Positions 57,050 through 63,916 of a stretch of DNA of 64,000 bases are shown in pieces. Under the pieces are notes generated by a model. It saw only the letters and a program-made list of their open reading frames with translations. It was not told the DNA's origin and searched no databases. The translations under genes and the position numbers were made by a program. Origin of the DNA: Flavobacterium sp. (GTDB taxonomy: Bacteria > Bacteroidota > Bacteroidia > Flavobacteriales > Flavobacteriaceae); the NCBI RefSeq assembly GCF_024710485.1, contig NZ_JANJUQ010000032.1:109730-173729 (forward strand), read 5' to 3'. Each line of letters starts with the position of its first letter. Position 1 is the stretch's first letter.

Positions 57050-57442
57050 ATGAAGTTTAAAAGAACATCAGTTTTGCTTTTTATGATTTTGACATTGTGC
57101 GCGTGTCAAAAGAAAGTTGAATGTGTTACGAAAATGAAATTTGATAAAAGCTTGTGGTTAAAGAATCAGAAAAGAGATTGTTACAGAGATAGGGAAAAGA
57201 TGCTTTATGATTTCCTTGATACTCATAAAATAAAAGGTTTAAAATATTCAGAAATTGAAAAGTTATTAGGAAGCGAAAAAATTGAAACAACGTCGCATTC
57301 AAAATATATTATATACACTGTAACCACGAAAAAAGATTCAACAATAGACCAAAAATATTCGAAAGAACTAATCATATTTTTAGACAGAGATAGTATTGCG
57401 CAAAGTTATATGGTATCATTGCGTGATAAAAATGACAAATAA
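57050..57442 (+). CDS. Cassette 2: small lipoprotein of unknown function
   Basis: 130 residues with a lipoprotein signal (TSVLLFMILTLCACQKK). The mature part is charged and rich in Lys and Tyr (FDKSLWLKNQKRDCYRDREK), with a GLKYSEIEKLLGSEK segment and a beta-hairpin-like end (SKELIIFLDRDSIAQSYMVS). The LKYSEIEKLLG word and later strands recall the BamE/SmpA fold, but this is a weak guess. It is the single gene of cassette 2 and probably sits in the periplasm attached to a membrane. Confidence 0.72.
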   Translation: MKFKRTSVLLFMILTLCACQKKVECVTKMKFDKSLWLKNQKRDCYRDREKMLYDFLDTHKIKGLKYSEIEKLLGSEKIETTSHSKYIIYTVTTKKDSTIDQKYSKELIIFLDRDSIAQSYMVSLRDKNDK

Positions 57443-57450
57443 AGGCTACT

Positions 57451-57580
57451 GCTAACAGCGGTTAGTAGCACTTGCTGGTTTTTCTTGGCTTCACTCCTAT
57501 TTTTCACGTAAAACTATTATCTTAGCAGACAGTACGCAGTTCGTTGGATTCGCAAATGCAACTAGCCGCGAAACGTTAGT
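57451..57580 (+). other. attC-like site 2 (130 bp)
   Basis: Left GCGGTTAGTAGC pairs with right GCAACTAGCCGC; one A faces GAAAC; core GTTAGT. GGCTACTGCTAAC (57444-57456) is complementary to the start of cassette 2 at 12 of 13 positions. Loop sequence close to site 1. Confidence 0.85.
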
Positions 57581-57615
57581 GGCAAGTTTTCCAAAACACT
57601 TTATCAGAAAGTAAC

Positions 57616-58101
57616 ATGAAGAAATTACTTTTGCTTTTATTAACAACATTTCTAAGTTTATCTTGCTCGACGAACAGAAATTCAGTAGAAAAAATATCAA
57701 AAGATTTTTATTTTAATCTGGATTGGGGAAATGAATACTTTAGTGGTAGAAAGAATACTTTTTATAGACAATATGAAAGAAGTATAGATTCAGTAAAAGT
57801 TAAATTTACTAATTCGGAAAAAGTAAAAGCATTCAAACTTATTCATGAGTTTAAATTTGATTCGTTTCCAGAAAGCTTTGAGAATAATTTAAACGAAATC
57901 CCAACAGACGCTGGAAATCATGTTTTGAAAATTACAATTTGTGAAAATGGAAAATTGAAAACAGTTTCATATGATGAAAGAAATGTAACTGAAAGTAAAA
58001 AAGAAAAAGCAAAACCATTTCTCGAATTATTTAAAAAGTTGGCAGAAATTGTAAAGCAAAAAGAAGCTGTAAAAAATATGTCGAATTCAACAATTGATTA
58101 A
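57616..58101 (+). CDS. Cassette 3: lipoprotein of unknown function
   Basis: 161 residues. The lipoprotein signal is MKKLLLLLLTTFLSLSCSTN. The mature protein is strongly charged, with FYFNLDWGNEYFSGRKNTFY, RSIDSVKVKFTNSEKVKAF, HEFKFDSFPESFENNLNEIP, then HVLKITICENGKLKTVSYDE and a Lys/Glu-rich helical end (FKKLAEIVKQKEAVKN). I do not recognise the family. It is the only gene of cassette 3 (57576-58238) and starts 40 nt after the junction. Confidence 0.72.
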   Translation: MKKLLLLLLTTFLSLSCSTNRNSVEKISKDFYFNLDWGNEYFSGRKNTFYRQYERSIDSVKVKFTNSEKVKAFKLIHEFKFDSFPESFENNLNEIPTDAGNHVLKITICENGKLKTVSYDERNVTESKKEKAKPFLELFKKLAEIVKQKEAVKNMSNSTID

Positions 58102-58112
58102 AAAAACCAGCC

Positions 58113-58243
58113 ACTAACAGCCGTTATCCGCTATAGCTGGTTTTTCTTGAGTTTTACTTCTTTCTTCACGAAAATATTTTATCTTAGCAGACAGTACGCA
58201 GTTCGCTGGATTCGCTACAGTCGGATAGCGGCGAAACGTTAGT
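58113..58243 (+). other. attC-like site 3 (131 bp), with compensatory stem changes
   Basis: Left CCGTTATCCGCT pairs with right GTCGGATAGCGG, replacing the GCGGTTAGTAGC stem of sites 1 and 2 on both sides at once. One A or AG faces GAAAC; core GTTAGT. GCCACTAAC at the left end is complementary to the first nine bases of cassette 3. Confidence 0.85.
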
Positions 58244-58676
58244 AGTCAGTGCCACAAACCCGCGCAAAACTTCACGTTTTTACCTCATTTTACTCAAAAT
58301 CTAACTGACAAAATTAAGTTGTTAGCTATGAGAAATTGACATTTCACAATTGACAAATTGAAGCTGAAAAAGTTTGCGTGAAAAGTGTTGCGTTAGATTC
58401 TTGAATTTGAAAAAATAACTCAAAAGGTTTGCGCTTAAAAAACTAAAGTTGACAAATCGCAGTTGACGAAAAACAGAATGGAAAATAGAAACCGGAAAAG
58501 CAGAATCCGAAAAGGTTGGCGTGATTATGAAACTCAAAGGCACCGAACTACTAACAGCGGTTTTGCGCTATTGCTGGTTTTTTCTTGAGTTGTGCTTCTT
58601 TCTTCACGAAAAACTTTTATCTTAGCAGAAAGTACGCAATTCGCTGGCATCGCAACAGTCGCAAAGCCGCGAAACG
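58239..58676 (+). other. Cassette 4, no convincing gene
   Basis: 438 bp between sites 3 and 4. The plus strand has stops in every frame; the minus-strand ORF at 58322-58543 has no start context or recognisable protein. Three variants of AAAAGGTTTGCG (near 58367, 58417 and 58509) and paired TTGACAAAT words give it an internally repetitive look. It may be a decayed gene, a promoter cassette or a source of RNA. Its first nine bases after G are complementary to ACTACTAAC at its end. Confidence 0.6.
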
Positions 58677-58681
58677 TTATA
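58550..58681 (+). other. attC-like site 4 (132 bp)
   Basis: Left GCGGTTTTGCGC pairs with right TCGCAAAGCCGC, again different from the other stems on both sides. One A faces GAAAC; core GTTATA. The loop again has TTCACGAAAAAC and TTATCTTAGC. Confidence 0.85.
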
Positions 58682-58797
58682 GCCAATGGTAGGACGACCG
58701 TGCAAATGACAAGCGACCGACCTGAATTTAAACATAAAAGCAAGGGAAAACCATTTTTTGCAAACGATAAATAAACAAATGAGTAGATTGAAATAAA

Positions 58798-59787
58798 ATG
58801 AAAACACTAGTTTATAGTATACACGGATTTGACAAACCATTCATTGAAAAATTAGGACAGGGCAAACACGAATTGATGTTTACAGAGCAACCTTTGAATG
58901 AAAATACAGCTCATCTTGCACAAGGATTTGAGGCTGTTGCACTTTTTACTTCGGACAAAGCCAATGCAGAAGTGTTGGATGTATTAAGTAATAATGGAGT
59001 AAAATTTATAGCCCTCCGTTCTGTTGGTTATGACCACGTTGACTTGGCAAAAGCAAAACAGCTAAATATTAAAGTTGCCAACGTACCTGCTTATTCTCCT
59101 TATGCTATTGCCGAGCATTCGGTGGCATTGTTAATGGCTTTAAATCGAAAAATAATATTGGCTCAAGAACTGATGAAGCAAAACGATTTTCGACTAGACA
59201 AATTAGTGGGTTTTGACCTTCATAATAAAACCATTGGCGTTGTTGGTACTGGAAAAATTGGCTCTGCATTTGTTAGAATAATGCACGGTTTTGGTTGTAA
59301 AATACTAGCTTATGACATAGAGCAGGATAGTGACTTAATTGAAAAATGCAAGGTACAATATACTTCATTAGAAACTTTGTGTAAAAATTCAGATGTTATT
59401 TCGGTAAACTGCCCATTGAATGAGGCTACCAAATATATGTTTAACAAGACTACTTTTTCACAAATGAAAAATGGAGTTGTGTTTATCAATACGGCAAGAG
59501 GTGGAATAGTAAATACACAAGATTTACTTGATGCCCTTGACCAAGGAATTGTTGCTACTGCCGGACTAGATGTATATGAATACGAAAAACCTATCTTCTT
59601 TTACGATCATTCAAATACTCAAATAGAAGACGATCTCTTCGAAAAAATGCGTTCTCATCCGAATGTTTTGATTACTGGTCATCAAGGGTTCTTAACCCAT
59701 GAAGCTCTTGAAGGCATTGCTACAACAACCATAAGAAATATTGACGAATGGTCTATCAATGGAAAATCAATTAACGACATAAATTAA
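58798..59787 (+). CDS. 2-hydroxyacid dehydrogenase (D-lactate dehydrogenase-like)
   Basis: 329 residues. It has the NAD-binding GVVGTGKIGSAFVRIM with the acidic residue in AYDIEQ, the substrate domain VALFTSDKANAEVLDVL, the catalytic Arg in FINTARGGIVNTQDLL, Glu in AGLDVYEYEKP and His in ITGHQGFLT. It is close to LdhA-type D-lactate dehydrogenases, which reduce pyruvate to D-lactate with NADH. It is the first gene of cassette 5 and lies 7 nt before the universal stress gene. Substrate assigned by similarity only. Confidence 0.88.
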   Translation: MKTLVYSIHGFDKPFIEKLGQGKHELMFTEQPLNENTAHLAQGFEAVALFTSDKANAEVLDVLSNNGVKFIALRSVGYDHVDLAKAKQLNIKVANVPAYSPYAIAEHSVALLMALNRKIILAQELMKQNDFRLDKLVGFDLHNKTIGVVGTGKIGSAFVRIMHGFGCKILAYDIEQDSDLIEKCKVQYTSLETLCKNSDVISVNCPLNEATKYMFNKTTFSQMKNGVVFINTARGGIVNTQDLLDALDQGIVATAGLDVYEYEKPIFFYDHSNTQIEDDLFEKMRSHPNVLITGHQGFLTHEALEGIATTTIRNIDEWSINGKSINDIN

Positions 59788-59794
59788 TATTAAA

Positions 59795-60625
59795 ATGAAA
59801 TTATTAATAACCACCGATTTTTCTGTAAATTCAAAAGGAGCAATTAGGTTTGCTAAATCGTTAGCAAAGCAATCAAGTGATATAGAAGCAACATTCTACC
59901 ACTCTGTCCATTTTATGAAACCAACTGCCTGGAGCGATGCTTTTTTTAAATCATATAAAGAAGAAGAAATAGAAAGACTTACAGTTGAACTTAAAAAGTT
60001 TGTTTTTTCTACTATTGGACAAGATAAAGATAATTTTACCAATGTTAAGTTTGTTATTGACTCTGCTATCTCAACTGAGAAAGACATTTTAAGATATGCA
60101 GAAAAAAATAAAATAGATTTTATTTGTATAGCAACACAAGGTGCTGGTTTATTGAGAAAGATAATGGGTACTCATACCTCCTACATTGTAAACAATTCAA
60201 GGATACCAGTAATGGTTATTCCTAGTCATTATCGTGCTAAAACATTAAAAAAAGTAACGTATTTGTCAGATTTCGAAAACCTAAAGAAAGAATTAGATAT
60301 GGTTTCTAAATTTTCGGGTACTGTAAAATGTAGTTTAGATGTACTGCATTATTCATCTATTATTTTGGACAAAAATAAATTTGAGCGTAATATAGCTCTT
60401 TTTGAAACTGAAGAATACAAAGACATTAAACTAAATATCATTAAAAATAATTTGGAATTTTCTCTTGTAGAGAGAATTTCTCAATTCGCCACTAAATCGA
60501 AACCTGAACTTTTAATCATGTTTACTAAAAGAGAAAAGAGTTTTTTTGAAACTATTTTTCTGCCTAGTAAATCAGCAGAACTTACTTATACAACTAAAGT
60601 GCCTGTTTTGATATATTCAAAATGA
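59795..60625 (+). CDS. Universal stress protein, two-domain
   Basis: 276 residues with two Usp-like domains. The first starts MKLLITTDFSVNSKGAIRFA and has IDFICIATQGAGLLRKIMGT and TSYIVNNSRIPVMVIP, close to the ATP-binding G-rich loop of UspA, although it reads THTSYIVNNS. The second is more diverged (LKKVTYLSDFENLKKELDMV, PELLIMFTKREKSFFETIF, LTYTTKVPVLIYSK). Usp proteins help cells survive starvation or oxygen stress. Its stop overlaps the next start by 4 nt. Confidence 0.88.
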   Translation: MKLLITTDFSVNSKGAIRFAKSLAKQSSDIEATFYHSVHFMKPTAWSDAFFKSYKEEEIERLTVELKKFVFSTIGQDKDNFTNVKFVIDSAISTEKDILRYAEKNKIDFICIATQGAGLLRKIMGTHTSYIVNNSRIPVMVIPSHYRAKTLKKVTYLSDFENLKKELDMVSKFSGTVKCSLDVLHYSSIILDKNKFERNIALFETEEYKDIKLNIIKNNLEFSLVERISQFATKSKPELLIMFTKREKSFFETIFLPSKSAELTYTTKVPVLIYSK

Positions 60626-61086
60626 AATCAGTTAAAAGAAACCTTGTTATAAATATTTTTCGTAAAGCAAAAATTAGTTTTATGAAAATATACTATGCAA
60701 GAGGTAGTGCTCATGAAATTGCATTGGGAGCTGCAATTGGTGCATTTTGGGGTGTTTTCCCAACATTTGGATTAAGTACTATTCTATCTCTGTTATTATA
60801 CAAAATCTTTCGATTCAACATAGTAGCAGCCATTTCGGGAGCATTCATATCTAATCCTTTAACAAGCCCATTTTTATTAATGCTAAGTTATAAAGTTGGG
60901 AGCTATTTTATTAAAACTGATATTCAATTTGATTATGATAATTGGTATAAAAATTTACCCCAAATGGGATATGTTTTAATTATTGGTTCTACCATAGTTA
61001 GTGCAATAACGGGATTATTTATTTACTATATCATTAAATATGTCATTGAGCGTAGACGAAACCTAAAAGCTAATAACCCAAAGTAA
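60622..61086 (+). CDS. DUF2062 membrane protein
   Basis: 154 residues. It shows the DUF2062 pattern: ARGSAHEIALGAAIGAFWGV, FPTFGLSTILSLLLYKIFR, NIVAAISGAFISNPLTSPF, and a last helix pair (GYVLIIGSTIVSAITGLFIY). Basic residues at both ends fit cytoplasmic termini. Function of the family is unknown; members often sit near glycosyltransferase or transport genes. Start overlaps the stress gene by 4 nt, and the ATPase starts 8 nt downstream. Confidence 0.85.
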   Translation: MKSVKRNLVINIFRKAKISFMKIYYARGSAHEIALGAAIGAFWGVFPTFGLSTILSLLLYKIFRFNIVAAISGAFISNPLTSPFLLMLSYKVGSYFIKTDIQFDYDNWYKNLPQMGYVLIIGSTIVSAITGLFIYYIIKYVIERRRNLKANNPK

Positions 61087-61094
61087 AATAAGAA

Positions 61095-63677
61095 ATGAAT
61101 TATCACTTATTATCTATTCATGAAACCCAGCAATTGCTTAAAACCAGTAAAAATGGTTTGCATCAGTCTGATGCCGAAGAACGATTGCTTGAAAATGGAA
61201 AAAATGAATTAGTTGAAAAGAAGAAGAAACCTTTTTGGCTATTGCTTTTAAATCAATTTAAAGATTTAATGATAATAATTCTGCTCGTTGCAGCTACAAT
61301 ATCAATCGCAATTGGAGATGTAAAGGATGCGGCTCTTATACTAAGCATAGTTTTAATGAATGCACTTATTGGGTTTATTCAAGAATACAAAGCTGAAAAG
61401 GCAATGGCTGCATTAAAAAAAATGTCGGCTTTAAACTCTTTGGTTCGTAGGAATGGTAAGCTAATTGAAATAGCATCATCGGAATTAGTAATTGGTGATA
61501 TGGTTATTTTAGAGACTGGAGATATTGTTCCTGCAGACATTCGACTTACTGAAACACATTCGCTTAAATTAGAGGAATCTTCTCTAACAGGTGAATCTTA
61601 TGCTGTAGATAAACAAACCCATCAACTGCATTTGGAAAACCTACCCATTGGTGACAGAAATAATATGGCATTTAAAAGCACTATCGTTTCTTATGGACGA
61701 GGTGAAGGTATTGTCGTAGCTACTGGAATGAATACCGAAATCGGTCGCATTGCACAACTTTTACAAGAAGAAGAAAATCTAACTCCGCTTCAAATTAAGC
61801 TAGCAAATTTTACTAAAAAATTATCTTTAATTATATTGGTTATTTGTGCTATAGTATTTGTTTTGGGTTTACTTAGAGGTGAAGATTCTATAAAGATGCT
61901 GTTCATAACTATTTCTGTAGCTGTTGCAGCAATACCCGAAGCATTACCAGCTATTATTACCATCTCATTGGCTATTGGAGCTAAACGATTGGTAAAAAAG
62001 AATGCACTCATTCGCAGATTACCATCAGTTGAAACTTTAGGTTCAATTACTTATATCTGTTCAGATAAAACAGGTACAATTACCCAAAACAAAATGACAG
62101 TTACTGATATTTGGCAACCAAATGAAATAGTATCTTATCAAAACTTAACAGCAGAACAATTGTTATTGTTTGCAATGGAGCTTAACCATGATGTTTCTGT
62201 AGATGAATTAAAAAAATTTAAAGGAGATCCAACAGAAATTGCTTTAGTAACATACACACGGGATCAACATCTTTACAACGAATCATGGACAGAAAATAAA
62301 CGTGTTGATGAATTACCCTTTGATTCTGAGAGAAAAAGAATGACAACCATTTATGCAATCAATGGTAAATATATGGTCATTACAAAAGGTGCTGTAGAAT
62401 CGGTATTGAAATGTTGTACAACAAAAGACGAAGTCGAAATTTTAAAAACCGTTAATCATTTTGCCCAACAAGGTAAACGAGTTTTGTCGTATGCTGTTTC
62501 TGTATTAGACAAACTACCTTCAAATATCTCTATTCATAATATTGAGCACAATCTTAACTTTATTGGTATAGTTGCTATGATAGATCCTCCTAGAGAGGAA
62601 GCCAAACAAGCAATTGCAGATTGCCATTCAGCAGGCATTACACCAGTAATGATAACAGGTGATCATCCTATAACAGCTCACGCAATTGCTTTAGAAACGG
62701 GTATTATTTACAAAAAAACAGATAAAGTAATTACGGGTGCAGTATTAGAGAGCTATTCTGATGAAGAGTTTGAAAAGGAAGTTGAATACATAAAAGTTTA
62801 TGCCCGAGTATCGCCTGAGCAAAAATTAGAAATTGTAAAAATGTTACAAAAGAAAAATAATTTTGTAGCGATGACGGGAGACGGTGTAAATGATGCTCCT
62901 GCTTTGCGAAGAGCTGATATTGGTGTTGCTATGGGTATTACAGGAACTGATGTAAGCAAAGAAGCTGCCCAAATGATTTTACTGGATGATAATTTTGCTA
63001 CCATCATTAAGGCAGTAAAAGAAGGTAGGAGAATTTATGATAACATCAGAAAATTTATAAAATATACACTTACGAGTAAGGGTGGTTTAATTTCTATTAT
63101 CCTTTTAGCACCACTTGTCGGAATGCCCATTCCACTTATACCAATACAAATTTTATGGATTAACTTGGTAACAGATGGACTACCAGGATTAGCCTATGCA
63201 GCTGAACCTGCTGAAGAAAACATTTTACAACGACCACCTCGAAGGACAGATGAAACCATATTCACAAAGAGTTTAGGTTTCCATATTTTTTGGGTAGGTT
63301 TATTAATGGCAACCATTTGTTTATCTATACAAGCATGGGCGATTCATATTGGGAACGATAAGTGGCCAACTATGGTCTTTACAGTATTATGTATAAGCCA
63401 AATGGGGCAAGCCATGGCTATTAGAAGCGACATAAAATCACTATTTCAACAGGGAGTTTTTACCAATAAACAACTGGTTGGTGCTGTTCTACTAACCTTT
63501 GCTTTGCAAATGGCAGTAATTTATGTTCCTTTCTTACAGGACATTTTCATTACAAAATCTTTGACCGTTATTGAACTATTAATCTGTATAGGACTATCAA
63601 GTATTGTTTTCTGGATAGTAGAAGTAGAAAAATGGATTAAACGGAGAAGTCTAAACATCTCAAGGTCTAAGAAATAA
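61095..63677 (+). CDS. P-type cation-transporting ATPase, calcium-type
   Basis: 860 residues, P2A-like. Visible: N-terminal cation-ATPase domain (HETQQLLKTSKNGLHQSDAE), actuator loop ESSLTGESYAVD, PEALP in the ion-binding helix (VAAIPEALPAIITISLAI), phosphorylation site ICSDKTGTITQNKMTVT, nucleotide region FDSERKRMTTIYAINGKY, hinge MTGDGVNDAPALRRADIGVA, and C-terminal helices with NLVTDGLPGLAYAAEPAE. It probably exports Ca2+ or Mn2+, by analogy with PMR1/SERCA-type pumps; the ion is not proven. It ends cassette 5. Confidence 0.9.
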   Translation: MNYHLLSIHETQQLLKTSKNGLHQSDAEERLLENGKNELVEKKKKPFWLLLLNQFKDLMIIILLVAATISIAIGDVKDAALILSIVLMNALIGFIQEYKAEKAMAALKKMSALNSLVRRNGKLIEIASSELVIGDMVILETGDIVPADIRLTETHSLKLEESSLTGESYAVDKQTHQLHLENLPIGDRNNMAFKSTIVSYGRGEGIVVATGMNTEIGRIAQLLQEEENLTPLQIKLANFTKKLSLIILVICAIVFVLGLLRGEDSIKMLFITISVAVAAIPEALPAIITISLAIGAKRLVKKNALIRRLPSVETLGSITYICSDKTGTITQNKMTVTDIWQPNEIVSYQNLTAEQLLLFAMELNHDVSVDELKKFKGDPTEIALVTYTRDQHLYNESWTENKRVDELPFDSERKRMTTIYAINGKYMVITKGAVESVLKCCTTKDEVEILKTVNHFAQQGKRVLSYAVSVLDKLPSNISIHNIEHNLNFIGIVAMIDPPREEAKQAIADCHSAGITPVMITGDHPITAHAIALETGIIYKKTDKVITGAVLESYSDEEFEKEVEYIKVYARVSPEQKLEIVKMLQKKNNFVAMTGDGVNDAPALRRADIGVAMGITGTDVSKEAAQMILLDDNFATIIKAVKEGRRIYDNIRKFIKYTLTSKGGLISIILLAPLVGMPIPLIPIQILWINLVTDGLPGLAYAAEPAEENILQRPPRRTDETIFTKSLGFHIFWVGLLMATICLSIQAWAIHIGNDKWPTMVFTVLCISQMGQAMAIRSDIKSLFQQGVFTNKQLVGAVLLTFALQMAVIYVPFLQDIFITKSLTVIELLICIGLSSIVFWIVEVEKWIKRRSLNISRSKK

Positions 63678-63738
63678 TCATGACACTAAAACTCAATACT
63701 GACAATGGTTTGCAAGGATGGTGGACAAGAACCACTGG

Positions 63739-63870
63739 CTATAACACGGGTTTGGCAAAAGTGGCGGTTCAGTGCTCCGCAGACACATTTGTGGTTAATC
63801 AAAGTTTGGTTCTCCGCATCAACATTTGTGGTGATAATCGCCACCTTCGCCAAGCCCGAAAACGTTAGCG
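63739..63870 (+). other. attC-like site 5 (132 bp), divergent sequence
   Basis: Begins CTATAAC, ends GTTAGCG. Left CGGGTTTGGCAAAAGTGGCG pairs with right CGCCACCTTCGCCAAGCCCG at 17 of 20 positions, three of the differences being wobble-type. One A faces AAAAC, as in the other sites. The loop differs completely and has a direct repeat of about 27 bp (63774-63800 and 63811-63839). Same total length as sites 1-4. Confidence 0.82.
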
Positions 63871-63916
63871 GTAATGCGGCCAAGATTGCGGAGAATTCAA
63901 TAACTTATTCCAACAA

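Larger units (their letters stand above)
58677..63864 (+). mobile_element. Cassette 5: 5.2-kb four-gene cassette
   Basis: Begins TTATAGCCAATGGT after site 4 and ends at the GTTAGC core of site 5. GTTATAGCCAATGGT (58676-58690) is complementary to ACCACTGGCTATAAC (63731-63745) at 14 of 15 positions, so both ends belong to one cassette. Four genes lie in tight order: 2-hydroxyacid dehydrogenase, universal stress protein, DUF2062 protein and P-type ATPase. The leader contains a 22-codon ORF (58706-58774). I see no site inside. Integron cassettes usually carry one gene and are below about 2 kb. Confidence 0.8.

Noticed and set aside
56885..58681. Reading the ~130-bp repeats as MITEs, REP elements or a CRISPR array
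   Set aside because: The spacers are hundreds of bases with genes, and the boundary bases change from cassette to cassette in a way that pairs with each cassette's own start, which these elements do not explain.
58322..58743. Minus-strand ORFs of about 70 codons in cassette 4 and attC-like site 4
   Set aside because: They overlap the folded site, have no upstream signals and translate to low-complexity sequence without a recognisable pattern.
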